NCBI GenBank assembly: GCA_019638705.1
Contig: JAHBTI010000006.1
Span: forward strand, 62,001 to 126,000
DNA: 64,000 bases
Source: Bacteroidota bacterium
Lineage (GTDB): Bacteria; Bacteroidota; Bacteroidia; B-17B0; Aurantibacillaceae
Reading direction: 5' to 3'
Shown here: positions 18,271 through 27,426 of the stretch, piece after piece
Layout of the letters: each line of letters opens with the position of its first letter
Numbering within the stretch: position 1 is the first letter of the stretch
Notes under the pieces: model-generated
The model's input: only the letters and a program-made list of their open reading frames with translations
Database searches by the model: none
Told to the model about the DNA's origin: nothing
Translations under genes and position numbers: made by a program

Positions 18271-18382
18271 TAACCACATAGAACACATAGTTTTTACCGC
18301 GAAAATTGTCGCAAAGTGGCAATACTATGTGAAAATTTAAAGCTTATAAAATAACTATCTCCACTATGTTCCTATGTGGTTA
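18271..18382. repeat. Intergenic palindromic repeat, family G
   Basis: Arms TAACCACATAGAACACATAG (18271-18290) and CTATGTTCCTATGTGGTTA (18364-18382) are inverted copies of each other apart from an A/G shift. The middle contains ACTATGTG and GCGAAAATTGTCGC. It fills the gap between the DUF58 and ureohydrolase-like genes; 18383-18472 shows nothing further. Confidence 0.78.
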
Positions 18383-18472
18383 AATTTGAACTCAAGTTTC
18401 TAAACATTCATTGTTAGTATAAAAATTCCTTTCTCAATTTTTCCAAAAACAAAACGCTCTACTTTTATTTAC

Positions 18473-19636
18473 ATGAGCGACATTGAACAATTTTTCAGTC
18501 CCGTAGAAAAAAATGATTCCTTCAACGAATTACAATTCGGAAATTTGTTTTTCATTCACGACAGGCAAAATAATTTTCCCTCACTTGAAAATATTGATAT
18601 TGCTATCATCGGAGTAACCGAAGAACGCAATGCGGAAAACAATGAAGGCTGCAAACTCGCGCCCGATAACGTTCGCAACTATCTATATAAATTATACGGT
18701 GGCAGTTTTTCGGCGCGTGTGGCTGATTTAGGAAACATCAATCAAGGACACACAACGGAAGACACTTATTTTGCTTTGCGAACAACGCTTGACGTTTTAA
18801 TTCGCAAAAACATTGTTCCCGTTATTATTGGCGGCTCGCAAGATTTGACTTACGCGCAGTTTCTCGGATACAAAGATTTGGAACAAACCATCAACATTGC
18901 CGCCATTGACAGCACCTTTGATATGGGAAATCCCGATGAAGACATTAGCAACACTTCCTATCTCGGAAAAATAATTTTACATCAGCCGAATTATTTATTC
19001 AATTACAGCAACATCGGCTACCAAACCTATTTGGTAAATCAAAGCAATTTGCAAATGATGAACCGCCTGTATTTTGATGCATACCGTTTGGGACAAGTGC
19101 GCGATAAAATTGAAGAAGCCGAGCCGATTATTCGTCAAGCCGATATGATTTCTTTTGACATTACTGCTATTAAACACTCTGACGCGCCCGCCAATCCTAA
19201 CGCTTCGCCAAACGGATTTTACGCCGAAGAAGCCTGCCAAATGATGCGATACGCGGGCATGAACGATAAATTATCTTCACTCGGCATTTACGAAATCAAT
19301 CCGAAATATGATGTGAGCGGAAAAACAGCGCACCTTGCCGCGCAAATGATTTGGTGTTTTATGGACGGTTTTTATTCGCGCAAAAACGATTTTCCGAACC
19401 GTACAAGTGCAGATTATGTGCGTTTTCATGTGGTGCTGGAAGACAGCAAGCACGAAATTAATTTTTACAAAAGCAAAAAAAGCGACCGTTGGTGGATGGA
19501 AATCCCCTACCCGCCGCTGAAAAATGTGAAATTTGAACGACACACGCTAATCCCTTGCAGCTACAAGGATTATGAGCAAGCCATTAATAACGAAATTCCC
19601 GACCGTTGGTGGCAAACGTATCAGAAACTATCCTGA
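18473..19636 (+). CDS. Ureohydrolase-fold (arginase/formimidoylglutamase-like) protein with degenerate metal site
   Basis: A 387-residue protein of the arginase/agmatinase/formimidoylglutamase fold. The three metal motifs align but are altered: GGSQD (120-124) replaces GGxHS/D, so the first His is Gln123; DSTFD (146-150) replaces DAHxD, so His is Thr148; SFDIT (227-231) replaces SFDVD, so the last Asp is Thr231. Three of six Mn ligands are therefore missing, and ordinary dimanganese hydrolysis is unlikely. It is 130 bp upstream of hutI, which is why such proteins are often annotated as HutG. The true role is unknown; a regulatory or non-hydrolytic function is an inference. Confidence 0.85.
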   Translation: MSDIEQFFSPVEKNDSFNELQFGNLFFIHDRQNNFPSLENIDIAIIGVTEERNAENNEGCKLAPDNVRNYLYKLYGGSFSARVADLGNINQGHTTEDTYFALRTTLDVLIRKNIVPVIIGGSQDLTYAQFLGYKDLEQTINIAAIDSTFDMGNPDEDISNTSYLGKIILHQPNYLFNYSNIGYQTYLVNQSNLQMMNRLYFDAYRLGQVRDKIEEAEPIIRQADMISFDITAIKHSDAPANPNASPNGFYAEEACQMMRYAGMNDKLSSLGIYEINPKYDVSGKTAHLAAQMIWCFMDGFYSRKNDFPNRTSADYVRFHVVLEDSKHEINFYKSKKSDRWWMEIPYPPLKNVKFERHTLIPCSYKDYEQAINNEIPDRWWQTYQKLS

Positions 19637-19705
19637 CACAGAGGTACGAAGGCACAGAGAAATAATAAAAAACTCCGTGCCTCATAAACTCTGTATCTCT
19701 GTGTT
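19635..19705. repeat. Intergenic palindromic repeat, family A
   Basis: The left arm starts GACACAGAGGTACGAAGGCA at 19635 and the right arm, ending ATCTCTGTGTT at 19705, is its imperfect reverse complement. This is the same word set as 14491-14622, 36767-36827 and 39245-39270. Confidence 0.8.
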
Positions 19706-19766
19706 AAAAAAGTGTTGAGCGAAGCGAAATACAAAAAACTATCTTTAAACCCTCAACTTTAAACTT

Positions 19767-21014
19767 ATGGGACTTCTTCTCAAAAATATTTCCGCATTAC
19801 TTTCTGTGTATGAAAATGCGCCGCAAAAATTATCAGGTGCTGAAATGAAAAAATTACCTGTGATTGAAAATGCTTGGTTAGCTTGCGATAATGGACTGAT
19901 TGCCGATTTCGGCAGCATGGACGATTTTCCGGGTATTACAGATTGGAAAAATTTGGAAGTGATTGATTGCACGGGAAAAACCGTAATGCCAAGTTTTGCT
20001 GACAGCCACACGCACATTGTTTACGCGGGAAATCGCTCGCAGGAATTTGTGGACAGAATAAACGGTTTGACTTATGAAGAAATTTACAACCGCGGTGGCG
20101 GCATTTTAAACTCCGCAAAAAAATTGCGCGGAACTTCCGAAAACGATTTGTTTGAACAAGCCTTAGAACGTTTAAAAGAAATTATCTCTCAAGGCACAGG
20201 CGCAGTAGAAATTAAAAGCGGTTATGGTTTAAACGTGGAAAGTGAATTAAAAATGCTGCGCGTTATTCGCCGACTGAAAGAAACAAATTTAATTCCCGTA
20301 AAGGCTACATTCCTTGGCGCACACGCCATTCCCGAAGAATTTAAAAACAACAAGCAAGGTTACATTGATTTAATCATCAACGAAATGTTGCCTGCCATTG
20401 AAAAAGAGAACTTGGCAGAGTTTATAGATATTTTTTGCGAGAAAGGATATTTTGACGAACACGAAACCAAACACATTTTGGAAGCGGGAAAAAAACACGG
20501 ACTTGTTCCAAAAGTTCATGCGGAGCAAATGAGCCACAGCAACGGCATTAAAGCAGCCGTTGAATGTAATGCCATTAGTGCCGACCATTTGGAATTTTGC
20601 AGCGATGATGATATTGCTTTGATGAAAAAATCTGACATCATGCCAACAATTCTTTCCGGTGCAGCATTTTTTTTGAATTTGCAATTACCGCCCGCCCGAA
20701 AAATGATTGATGCAGGATTGGCAGTAGCTTTTGCAAGTGATTTTAACCCCGGAAGCTCGCCAAGCGGCAACATGAAACTGATGATGAGCCTCGCTTGCAT
20801 TCAATATAAACTCACACCCGAAGAAGCCATTAACGCTACAACTATTAATACAGCTTACGCCATGAATTTGCAAAATGAAGTGGGTACAATTACCAATGGA
20901 AAATTGGCAAATCTCATTATTACAAAACCGATTAACAACTACGGATTTTTACCTTACGCTTTTGGCAGCGATTTAATCGACACCATTATTTTAAACGGAA
21001 AGGTTTGGAAATAA
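19767..21014 (+). CDS. hutI: Imidazolonepropionase
   Basis: Amidohydrolase-superfamily metalloenzyme of histidine degradation, converting imidazolone-5-propionate to N-formimino-L-glutamate. Metal motif SHTHIVYAGNR near residue 75, then EIKSGYGL, FLGAHAIPEEF, KVHAEQMSHSNG, and ASDFNPGSSPSGNM. Length 415 is standard. No hutH or hutU lies in the window; the preceding gene is the degenerate ureohydrolase homologue. A bidirectional terminator follows immediately. Confidence 0.97.
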   Translation: MGLLLKNISALLSVYENAPQKLSGAEMKKLPVIENAWLACDNGLIADFGSMDDFPGITDWKNLEVIDCTGKTVMPSFADSHTHIVYAGNRSQEFVDRINGLTYEEIYNRGGGILNSAKKLRGTSENDLFEQALERLKEIISQGTGAVEIKSGYGLNVESELKMLRVIRRLKETNLIPVKATFLGAHAIPEEFKNNKQGYIDLIINEMLPAIEKENLAEFIDIFCEKGYFDEHETKHILEAGKKHGLVPKVHAEQMSHSNGIKAAVECNAISADHLEFCSDDDIALMKKSDIMPTILSGAAFFLNLQLPPARKMIDAGLAVAFASDFNPGSSPSGNMKLMMSLACIQYKLTPEEAINATTINTAYAMNLQNEVGTITNGKLANLIITKPINNYGFLPYAFGSDLIDTIILNGKVWK

Positions 21015-21015
21015 A

Positions 21016-21040
21016 AAAGCCACCTTTTTTAGGTGGCTTT
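21016..21040. terminator. Bidirectional terminator between hutI and small lipoprotein
   Basis: Perfect stem AAAGCCACCT / AGGTGGCTTT with a TTTTT loop and A/T flanks on both sides, between two convergent genes. Confidence 0.85.
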
Positions 21041-21060
21041 ATATAATTCAAACAAATGAA

Positions 21061-21276
21061 TTATTTCAATTCGCATGAAATTCCTGTTCCATAAATAGCA
21101 TAAGTACTTGAAAGCGCATCACACGATGATTGTGCATCTTTCTTTTTAACTTTTTTGTACTCAATTTTTGCTAAACCAGCAGGAATACTTCCTCCTGAAC
21201 ATTCGCAAGTGTAATCTTTTTTGCACGAAGCCATTGATAAAGCGACTACGGCTGCAATCATAACGATTTTTTTCAT
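21061..21276 (-). CDS. Small lipoprotein
   Basis: A 71-residue protein with lipoprotein signal MKKIVMIAAVVALSMASC (Cys18 after SMAS) and a mature part with four further Cys (YTCECSGG...SSCDAL...ISCEL), possibly two disulfides. The mature part is Lys/Ser-rich. The frame extends 12 codons upstream to 21312, but the internal Met at 21276 gives a proper signal peptide. Function unknown; small Cys-rich lipoproteins of this kind are common and uncharacterised in Bacteroidota. Confidence 0.8.
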   Translation of the reverse strand: MKKIVMIAAVVALSMASCKKDYTCECSGGSIPAGLAKIEYKKVKKKDAQSSCDALSSTYAIYGTGISCELK

Positions 21277-21374
21277 TTTATTATTTTGTTTAAATTGGTT
21301 AATATGGAACAAGTTTCTGAAAAGAAAAGCAGATATGCAAGAAAAAGTTAAAAATATTTTCTTGTTTTTTCACA

Positions 21375-21382
21375 TAGCTTTG
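21375..21382 (+). promoter_or_regulatory. Possible -7 promoter element of acyP
   Basis: TAGCTTTG matches TAnnTTTG, 47 bases upstream of the preferred acyP start. No clear -33 at normal spacing. Confidence 0.35.
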
Positions 21383-21429
21383 TGTAAAATTTAGTGTTTT
21401 TAAGCGAATGTAAATACAAGGTTATAAAT

Positions 21430-21702
21430 ATGTTACACAATTATAGAATAACAGTAAAAGGTAAAGTGCAGGAGGTTGGCTATCGCTTTAATGCCCAGGC
21501 AATGGCGCATAAATACAACCTCACAGGTTTTGTAAAAAATCAGCACGACGGTTCTGTACTCATTTACGCCGAAGGTACTGACGAAAACATTAATAATTTT
21601 ATTGAGTGGTGTTATGTTGGTCCGCTGCTTGCCGAGGTAACAGAGGTACACGCCGAAGAAACAGATTTTGTGGGCTACCAAACATTTGAAATTAAGCGGT
21701 GA
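21430..21702 (+). CDS. acyP: Acylphosphatase
   Basis: Hydrolyses carboxyl-phosphate bonds of acylphosphates. The 90-residue ferredoxin-like fold carries catalytic Arg19 in VQEVGYRF and Asn37 in GFVKNQHDGSV, both conserved. Met at 21430 is preferred over 21394 because the family begins just before the first strand. The chaperone gene starts 22 bp downstream, so the two are probably co-transcribed. Confidence 0.95.
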   Translation: MLHNYRITVKGKVQEVGYRFNAQAMAHKYNLTGFVKNQHDGSVLIYAEGTDENINNFIEWCYVGPLLAEVTEVHAEETDFVGYQTFEIKR

Positions 21703-21724
21703 TTTATTAGTAATTTTATCACCT

Positions 21725-23074
21725 ATGTTTAAATTAAAATTCACGATTTTCCTGTTGTCATTTGGCTTTTGTGTGCAAGCGCAACAACAAGTGTTAGATA
21801 AAGTTATTGGCGTTGTGGCAAAATATCCCATTCTGTTAAGCGATTTGCAAAACACCATGTTGGAAAACGAAGAACAGGGTTACGCAAGCGACAAATGCAA
21901 GTCGTTTGAAATGCTGGTGTTTCAAAAACTGCTTTTGGCGCAGGCTGACAGGGACAGCGTAGTGGTGGACGACAAAGAAGTGGAACAGGAACTTTCGCGG
22001 CGTATGGCGTATTTCATTCAAAAATTTGGCAGCGAACAAAAATTGGAAACGTTTTACGGCAAACGCACCAACGTTATAAAAGACGAATTGCGTCACGAGG
22101 TACAGGAACAACTTGTTGCCAACAAAATGCAGGAAAAAATTACAGGCGATGTAAAACTTACACCCGCCGAAGTAAAAGCATTTTACAACGCTTTGCCGTC
22201 TGACAGTTTACCTTTTGTAAATTCGGAAGTGGAACTGCAACAATTAGTAAAGAAGCCCGGTTTTAGTGCCGATGCAAAACAAGAAGCAAAAGAAAAATTG
22301 GAAGAATACCGTCAGCGTGTTTTAAACAGCAACGATGCCGCCCGCACCATGAGTACCATGGCGCGTATGTACAGCGATGACCCGGGTTCGGCTCCGCAGG
22401 GCGGATTTTATGCAAGTGTGGCAAAAGGCGTGATGGACCCGAGCTTTGAATCTGTTGCGTTTCGTTTAAAAAACGGTGAAATCTCCACTATTTTTGAAAC
22501 GGCTTACGGTTATCACTTTATCAGATTGGTGCAGCGCAAAGGCGAATTGCTGGATTTACAGCACATTTTAATTCAGCCCAAAATGACCAACGAAGATTTT
22601 TTTCGTTGCAAACAGCAATTAGATACCATTTATAATTTAATCAAAGAAGGAAAAATTTCGTTTGAAGAGGCGGTAAGAAAATACAGCGATGATGCCGACA
22701 CCAAACAAAACGCGGGCTTGATGATTAATCCGCAAACGGCAAGTACAAAATTTGATAACGAAATTCTAAACCAAATTGACGATAAATTAGTGCCCACTTT
22801 AACCAATATGCAAATTGGCGACATCAGCGCACCCACGCAATACGCCATGCCCGACGGCAAACCTGCATTCAGGATTTTAAAACTGAAAAACAGAATTGAC
22901 CCCCACAAAACCAATTTAAAAGACGATTATCAAAAACTTGCCAATATGGCAACCGCCGACAAAAAACAAAAACAGATTAAAGAATTTATAAAAAAGCGTT
23001 CAAAAATTACTTACATAAAACTTGACCCTCAATACTCCTGTAAGTTTGAAAATGATTGGACGATAACAGAGTAG
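21725..23074 (+). CDS. Periplasmic parvulin-type peptidyl-prolyl isomerase (SurA-like)
   Basis: The 449-residue exported protein has a signal peptide (LLSFGFCVQAQ), a SurA N-domain-like helical segment (VVAKYPILLSDLQNTML...), and two PpiC-type parvulin domains (about residues 175-275, with YSDDPGSAPQGGFY, and 280-385, with YSDDADTKQNAG). It likely assists folding of outer-membrane proteins in the periplasm. The domain order and length match SurA of proteobacteria, but the sequence is diverged, so SurA-like is the safe name. The start chosen is the ATG just before the signal peptide. Confidence 0.9.
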   Translation: MFKLKFTIFLLSFGFCVQAQQQVLDKVIGVVAKYPILLSDLQNTMLENEEQGYASDKCKSFEMLVFQKLLLAQADRDSVVVDDKEVEQELSRRMAYFIQKFGSEQKLETFYGKRTNVIKDELRHEVQEQLVANKMQEKITGDVKLTPAEVKAFYNALPSDSLPFVNSEVELQQLVKKPGFSADAKQEAKEKLEEYRQRVLNSNDAARTMSTMARMYSDDPGSAPQGGFYASVAKGVMDPSFESVAFRLKNGEISTIFETAYGYHFIRLVQRKGELLDLQHILIQPKMTNEDFFRCKQQLDTIYNLIKEGKISFEEAVRKYSDDADTKQNAGLMINPQTASTKFDNEILNQIDDKLVPTLTNMQIGDISAPTQYAMPDGKPAFRILKLKNRIDPHKTNLKDDYQKLANMATADKKQKQIKEFIKKRSKITYIKLDPQYSCKFENDWTITE

Positions 23075-23157
23075 TTGAGCGTTGAAAGTTGAGTGAATTA
23101 GCAAACTCAAAACTTTACACAGAACTCTCAACTTTAAACATTAAACTTTAAACTAAC

Positions 23158-23886
23158 ATGAAACACGACACCATTACTCCATATAATTCCCAACAAGAAA
23201 AAAAAGAACAGGTAGCACAAATGTTTGACAACATTGCCAACCGCTACGATTTACTGAACAGCATTTTGTCGTTAGGCATACACAAAGGCTGGCGTAAAAA
23301 ATGCGTAAACATTTTAAAAACCAAACAACCGAAATTTATTTTGGACGTTGCCACAGGCACAGGCGATTTTGCTGTTGAATGTGCCAAACTCAATCCCGAA
23401 AAAATTACAGGCATTGACATCAGCGCGGGCATGATGAATTTTGGAAAAGAAAAAGTAAAGAAATTAAATTTAGACCATTTAATTTCCTTTGAATTGGGAA
23501 ATGCCGAAACCGTAAATTTTCCTGACAGCAGTTTTGATGCCATTGTTGTGGGCTTTGGTGTGCGCAATTTTCAAAATTTAGAAAAAGGTTTAAGTAACCT
23601 TTACCGAATGTTAAAACCAAACGGACAATTACTTGTGTTGGAGTTTTCATATCCCACAAACGTTTTCATAAAAGCAGGTTACAATTTTTATTTTTCTTAC
23701 ATCATACCGCTTGTCGGAAAACTGTTTTCTAAAGACACGCGCGCCTACGCTTACCTCACCAAAAGCGTAAAAGCATTTCCTAATAACGAACATTTTGTTG
23801 CCGTAATGAATAATTGCGGTTACAAACAAACATCTTACAAAACGTTGAGTTTTGGGATTGCTGCAATTTATGCGGGAAGTAAATAG
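23158..23886 (+). CDS. menG: Demethylmenaquinone C-methyltransferase
   Basis: SAM-dependent methyltransferase of the UbiE/MenG family, last step of menaquinone synthesis. Motif I VATGTGDFA, then GIDISAGMM, and the family blocks NRYDLLNSILSLGIHKGWR and VGFGVRNFQNLEKGL. Length 242 is standard. Bacteroidota use menaquinone only, so MenG is preferred over UbiE. It is preceded by a short family of TTGAAAGTTGAG / CTCAACTTT inverted words (23078-23140) and followed by a family-D repeat and a terminator. Confidence 0.96.
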   Translation: MKHDTITPYNSQQEKKEQVAQMFDNIANRYDLLNSILSLGIHKGWRKKCVNILKTKQPKFILDVATGTGDFAVECAKLNPEKITGIDISAGMMNFGKEKVKKLNLDHLISFELGNAETVNFPDSSFDAIVVGFGVRNFQNLEKGLSNLYRMLKPNGQLLVLEFSYPTNVFIKAGYNFYFSYIIPLVGKLFSKDTRAYAYLTKSVKAFPNNEHFVAVMNNCGYKQTSYKTLSFGIAAIYAGSK

Positions 23887-23892
23887 TTTTTA

Positions 23893-23953
23893 GCCACGAA
23901 TTACACGAATAAACACTAATCTGAATTTTGTATGAATTAGTGAAATTCGTGGC
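23893..23953. repeat. Intergenic palindromic repeat, family D
   Basis: The left arm GCCACGAATTACACGAAT... and right arm ...ATTAGTGAAATTCGTGGC are imperfect reverse complements. A second copy lies at 56093-56167, upstream of ftsY. Confidence 0.78.
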
Positions 23954-23971
23954 AGATTGCACTAACAAAAA

Positions 23972-24003
23972 AAACAGCCACGAAAAAAATCTCGCGGCTG
24001 TTT
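23972..24003. terminator. Bidirectional terminator between menG and PPIase gene
   Basis: Stem AAACAGCCACGA / TCGCGGCTGTTT with one A-C mismatch, flanked by A and T runs, between convergent genes. Confidence 0.75.
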
Positions 24004-24021
24004 CATTTTTAAAATCCTGAA

Positions 24022-26157
24022 TTACTTAACACTATTCAAAACATCATCGTTCACTTTGGCGGTATATTTCTTTTTCAGGTAAGCTAACCACTCGGTGTCT
24101 AAGTAGGTTTGGAAATCAGCCGTGGCGTTACCGCGGCTTTCAGCTAAAGTTTTTGGCGAGCTTGGTAAAATTTTGTTTACCACAATTACCAACACTTTGT
24201 TGTCTTTATCGTCTTTAATATCTTTTGCCACAACGCCCTGTTTCCAGTTGGCATCAACGTTTGCATTTTCACCTTTCAGGTAAGTAATGCTTTCAGCCGA
24301 CACATTTAATTGCGAAGATTTGTTTAAAGCATCAACAATTTGCTTTTCGTCTTTGTTAGCTTTTAACTGTTTGCGTACTTCTTTGGCAATTTTATCGTTT
24401 AAGCATTTGTAAGTTGTTACTTCGGCACGCTCGTCCCACATATAATTTTTCTTGTTTTTTTCGTAAAACTCGCGCAAACCTGCGGTGTCTTTCACTGCCC
24501 TGCTCCACACTTTTTGGTCGGTTAGGTCAAACAACAAAATGCCGTCGCGGTACTCGCGGTACAGGTTGGCAAAATCGGGCTGTTTTTTCTCTAATTGCGC
24601 ATCTTCAAAAGCAATTACACTTTCATCAACCCAATTTTTGTAAGTGGTTTTCATCACTTCATTTATATCGGTAGTTGGGCGGTAGGTCATTTGCGTTTCC
24701 AAATATTGGGCAAAATCGTTTTGCTTGTACGATTTTCCGCCGAGATTGAAAATTTCTTTGTTGCCCAATTTTGAAGCACGGGCTGCACTCCACGATGATT
24801 TCAGGTAAGTTGAATCCAACACTTTGCTCAACTCATCGCGGTTTTTCAAGTTCTCTTTAAAGTTGTTTTCTTTTTTTATGCGCGCAATTAATGCCTCGCG
24901 CCCCATTTGGTTACGGCTGTCGCGCGATATTCTGTTTTTCAGTTCGTTTTTTGCCTGCTCAAAACTTGGCACAGGTTTCAAATCTATGCGTTTGATAATG
25001 TGCCAGCCGTATTGTGTTATTACAGGCGCAGTTATATCGCCGTCTTTTTGCAAATTAAATGCGGCATCTTCAAACGCCTGTGGTAAACGCCCACCTTTAA
25101 ACGGCGGCATTAAACCGCCACGCTCGGCTGTTTGTTTATCATCGCTGAACTGGCGTGCCAAGTCTTCAAAATTTTGTCCGCCTTTTGCTTTTTGATACAA
25201 TTCGTCAATTTTTGTTTTGGCTTTTGCTTTGTCGTCTTCGCTTGCTCCTTTAGGAAACTTAGCCATAATGTGCGCTACCGTAATTTCTCCGCGAACCGCA
25301 CGAATGTTATATACTTTTACAATATGATACCCGAAGCGTGTGCGAACAATTTTACTCACCTCACCTGCTTTGGTATTAAAGGCGGCGTTTTCAAACGGAT
25401 ACACCATATCAAAGGCTGAGAAATAATTCAAATCGCCTTTGTTGTCAATTGCCGAAGGGTCTTCGCTGATTTTTGGCGCAAGGTCTTTAAATTTATCGGC
25501 TGCACCGCTTTGTAAATTTTTTACGGCAGACAGTCTGTTTTTGTAAACGCTGCTGTCAATTTTAGAACCTGCTGCCAAAAATTCGGGGGCAGGAACAACA
25601 ATAACACCGCTCGCGCTTTTAAGCAACTTTTCGTAATTGGCAATTTCGGTGGCTGTGGGCACTTTGCCCTGCACCGCACCGCGATACAAATTAATGCGTG
25701 TCCATGCTTCCAAGGTATCTTTCGGCAAAGCGTTTTCATCAACTTTTACCAAAATATGTGCCGCGTGAACCTGATTTTTTGTGCGTTCATAGGCTTCATT
25801 CAACAAATTATCATTGGTGTTTTTATCGGTAAGATACGGTGCGGTTAATTGACGGCGGTAGCCTGTCAGCTCGTTTCTGAAAGACGATAAAGTGTCTAAG
25901 CCTACCTGTTCGGCTTCCAGCACTTTGCTTTTAAAGAGTACAAACAAATCAACGTAATCTTTTACGGCTTTGCTGTTTCCCACTTCTTTAGCATTGTTTT
26001 TACGGTAAACGGCTTCAAACTCCGATTTTTTTACTTCATGTGCTTTCCCTGTTTCAGCATTGGTAATGGTCATAATCACAGGGTCTTGCTGCGCGGTGGC
26101 AAGGCTTACAAACGTGCTTACTGCCAAGGCAATAACTACGGTTTTTTTCATCTTCAT
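24022..26157 (-). CDS. Large periplasmic peptidyl-prolyl isomerase with two parvulin domains
   Basis: A 711-residue secreted protein with a signal peptide (VIALAVSTFVSLATAQQ) and two parvulin domains: residues ~125-265 (HAAHILVKVDEN...FGYHIVKVYNIR) and ~285-395 (VAHIMAKFPKG...FSDDKQTAERGGL...YGWHIIKRID). A long helical C-terminal part of about 300 residues follows. The layout resembles chaperones of the SurA/PpiD group found in Bacteroidota. Its likely work is outer-membrane protein folding. The preferred start is the first ATG; the third codon is also ATG. Confidence 0.88.
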   Translation of the reverse strand: MKMKKTVVIALAVSTFVSLATAQQDPVIMTITNAETGKAHEVKKSEFEAVYRKNNAKEVGNSKAVKDYVDLFVLFKSKVLEAEQVGLDTLSSFRNELTGYRRQLTAPYLTDKNTNDNLLNEAYERTKNQVHAAHILVKVDENALPKDTLEAWTRINLYRGAVQGKVPTATEIANYEKLLKSASGVIVVPAPEFLAAGSKIDSSVYKNRLSAVKNLQSGAADKFKDLAPKISEDPSAIDNKGDLNYFSAFDMVYPFENAAFNTKAGEVSKIVRTRFGYHIVKVYNIRAVRGEITVAHIMAKFPKGASEDDKAKAKTKIDELYQKAKGGQNFEDLARQFSDDKQTAERGGLMPPFKGGRLPQAFEDAAFNLQKDGDITAPVITQYGWHIIKRIDLKPVPSFEQAKNELKNRISRDSRNQMGREALIARIKKENNFKENLKNRDELSKVLDSTYLKSSWSAARASKLGNKEIFNLGGKSYKQNDFAQYLETQMTYRPTTDINEVMKTTYKNWVDESVIAFEDAQLEKKQPDFANLYREYRDGILLFDLTDQKVWSRAVKDTAGLREFYEKNKKNYMWDERAEVTTYKCLNDKIAKEVRKQLKANKDEKQIVDALNKSSQLNVSAESITYLKGENANVDANWKQGVVAKDIKDDKDNKVLVIVVNKILPSSPKTLAESRGNATADFQTYLDTEWLAYLKKKYTAKVNDDVLNSVK

Positions 26158-26184
26158 AATCTTCTTTTAATTTTTTTAGAGTGG

Positions 26185-26192
26185 CAAAGTTA
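26185..26192 (-). promoter_or_regulatory. -7 promoter element of the large PPIase gene
   Basis: Minus-strand TAACTTTG matches TAnnTTTG, 27 bases upstream of the ATG. The -33 element is not evident. Confidence 0.45.
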
Positions 26193-26207
26193 ATTTTTAT
26201 ACCGAAT

Positions 26208-27323
26208 TTATTTAAGGATTTCGGCAAGTTTTTCGGCTAAGGCTTCGCCGCGTAAATCTTTGGCTACAATTTTTCCGTCAGGTCCTATTAAATAGTTTTG
26301 CGGAATGGATTGCACGCCATATACTTTTCCGGCTTCGTTAGCCCAGCCTTTCAGGTCGCTGACATGTGTCCAAGTTAAATTATCCTGTGCAATGGCTGCC
26401 AGCCACGCATCTTTTTTTGAATCTAACGAAACGCCAAACACGGTAAAGCCTTTGTCTTTATAACGGTTGTATGCCGCTACCACAGCAGGATTTTCTCTGC
26501 GACACGGTCCGCACCAACTTGCCCAAAAATCTAACAGCACATATTTTCCTTTAAAGTCAGAAAGGCTTACATTTTTTCCTTCGGGGGTGGCTTGCGTAAA
26601 ATTGGTAGCAGGATAACCGACAGTAGTGCCCAAAGCCGTTGCCAAACGCTGATTTACGGCTTTTATGTAAGTGATGTAATGCAAACTTTTATCAATGGCT
26701 TTAAAGGCATCTTCCACTTCAGCCAAAGAAATATTTTGGTTATTAAAATCAGTATTCAGTACCCAACCGCTTACGGCAGATTTAGGGTGCGTTTTTATAA
26801 AGTTTTTAACACCGCCTATAAATCTGTTGTTTAAGTTTTGATATTCTTCGCGAATGGCGTTTTGCGTATTTACATCGTTGTTTTGAACGGCAGTATTAAA
26901 ATCATTCTGCATTTGTTGCTGAATTTGCACCAGTTCATTTACCATGCTTCGGTATTCCAAATAATCGGTTTGATGTTTTCCGCCTGTAACTGCTGAATAG
27001 GCAATGGAATCACCACCGGGTAAATTGGCTTTAAGCGGCGTTTCATCAACAAAAAATGTATAGTTTGGCTGCTCGCCCGCATTGTTGCTGTTGGTAAACC
27101 AATACAAATTAGGCTCTGTGCTTTTTAAAGCAAAGGCAAATTTTCCGCCCACAATTTTTGCCGAATCGGTTTTTGTGGCTTCGCCTGTGCTGTGATGCAA
27201 ATAAATGTACTTGCCTTTGCTGTTGCGAATGTTTCCGTCTATTTTAACCGAAAACGCTTTTTGCTGCGCCGAAACCATGCCGACAAGGCAGCTTGAAATA
27301 ATAACGAACGTTTTTTTAATCAT
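26208..27323 (-). CDS. TlpA-like thioredoxin-fold lipid-free secreted oxidoreductase
   Basis: The 371-residue exported protein has a signal peptide (VIISSCLVGMVSAQQ), an N-terminal DUF4369-like beta domain (KIDGNIRNSKGKYIYLHH), a helical linker and a C-terminal thioredoxin domain with the CGPC active site in FWASWCGPCRREN. It probably acts in periplasmic disulfide reduction; in this phylum such proteins are linked to cytochrome or extracytoplasmic thiol maturation, which is inference here. The first Cys is inside the signal and is not at a clear lipobox, so lipid anchoring is uncertain. Confidence 0.88.
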   Translation of the reverse strand: MIKKTFVIISSCLVGMVSAQQKAFSVKIDGNIRNSKGKYIYLHHSTGEATKTDSAKIVGGKFAFALKSTEPNLYWFTNSNNAGEQPNYTFFVDETPLKANLPGGDSIAYSAVTGGKHQTDYLEYRSMVNELVQIQQQMQNDFNTAVQNNDVNTQNAIREEYQNLNNRFIGGVKNFIKTHPKSAVSGWVLNTDFNNQNISLAEVEDAFKAIDKSLHYITYIKAVNQRLATALGTTVGYPATNFTQATPEGKNVSLSDFKGKYVLLDFWASWCGPCRRENPAVVAAYNRYKDKGFTVFGVSLDSKKDAWLAAIAQDNLTWTHVSDLKGWANEAGKVYGVQSIPQNYLIGPDGKIVAKDLRGEALAEKLAEILK

Positions 27324-27343
27324 GATTGCTTCGTGTGTTTCAA

Positions 27344-27351
27344 CAAATATA
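27344..27351 (-). promoter_or_regulatory. -7 promoter element of the TlpA-like gene
   Basis: Minus-strand TATATTTG matches TAnnTTTG, 20 bases upstream of the ATG. Confidence 0.5.
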
Positions 27352-27426
27352 CCAAGTTCATAAAGGACTATAACATATTTAGAATTTTTAACAGCGAAAA
27401 ATTATACAAACGCGCCATGGCATTCT

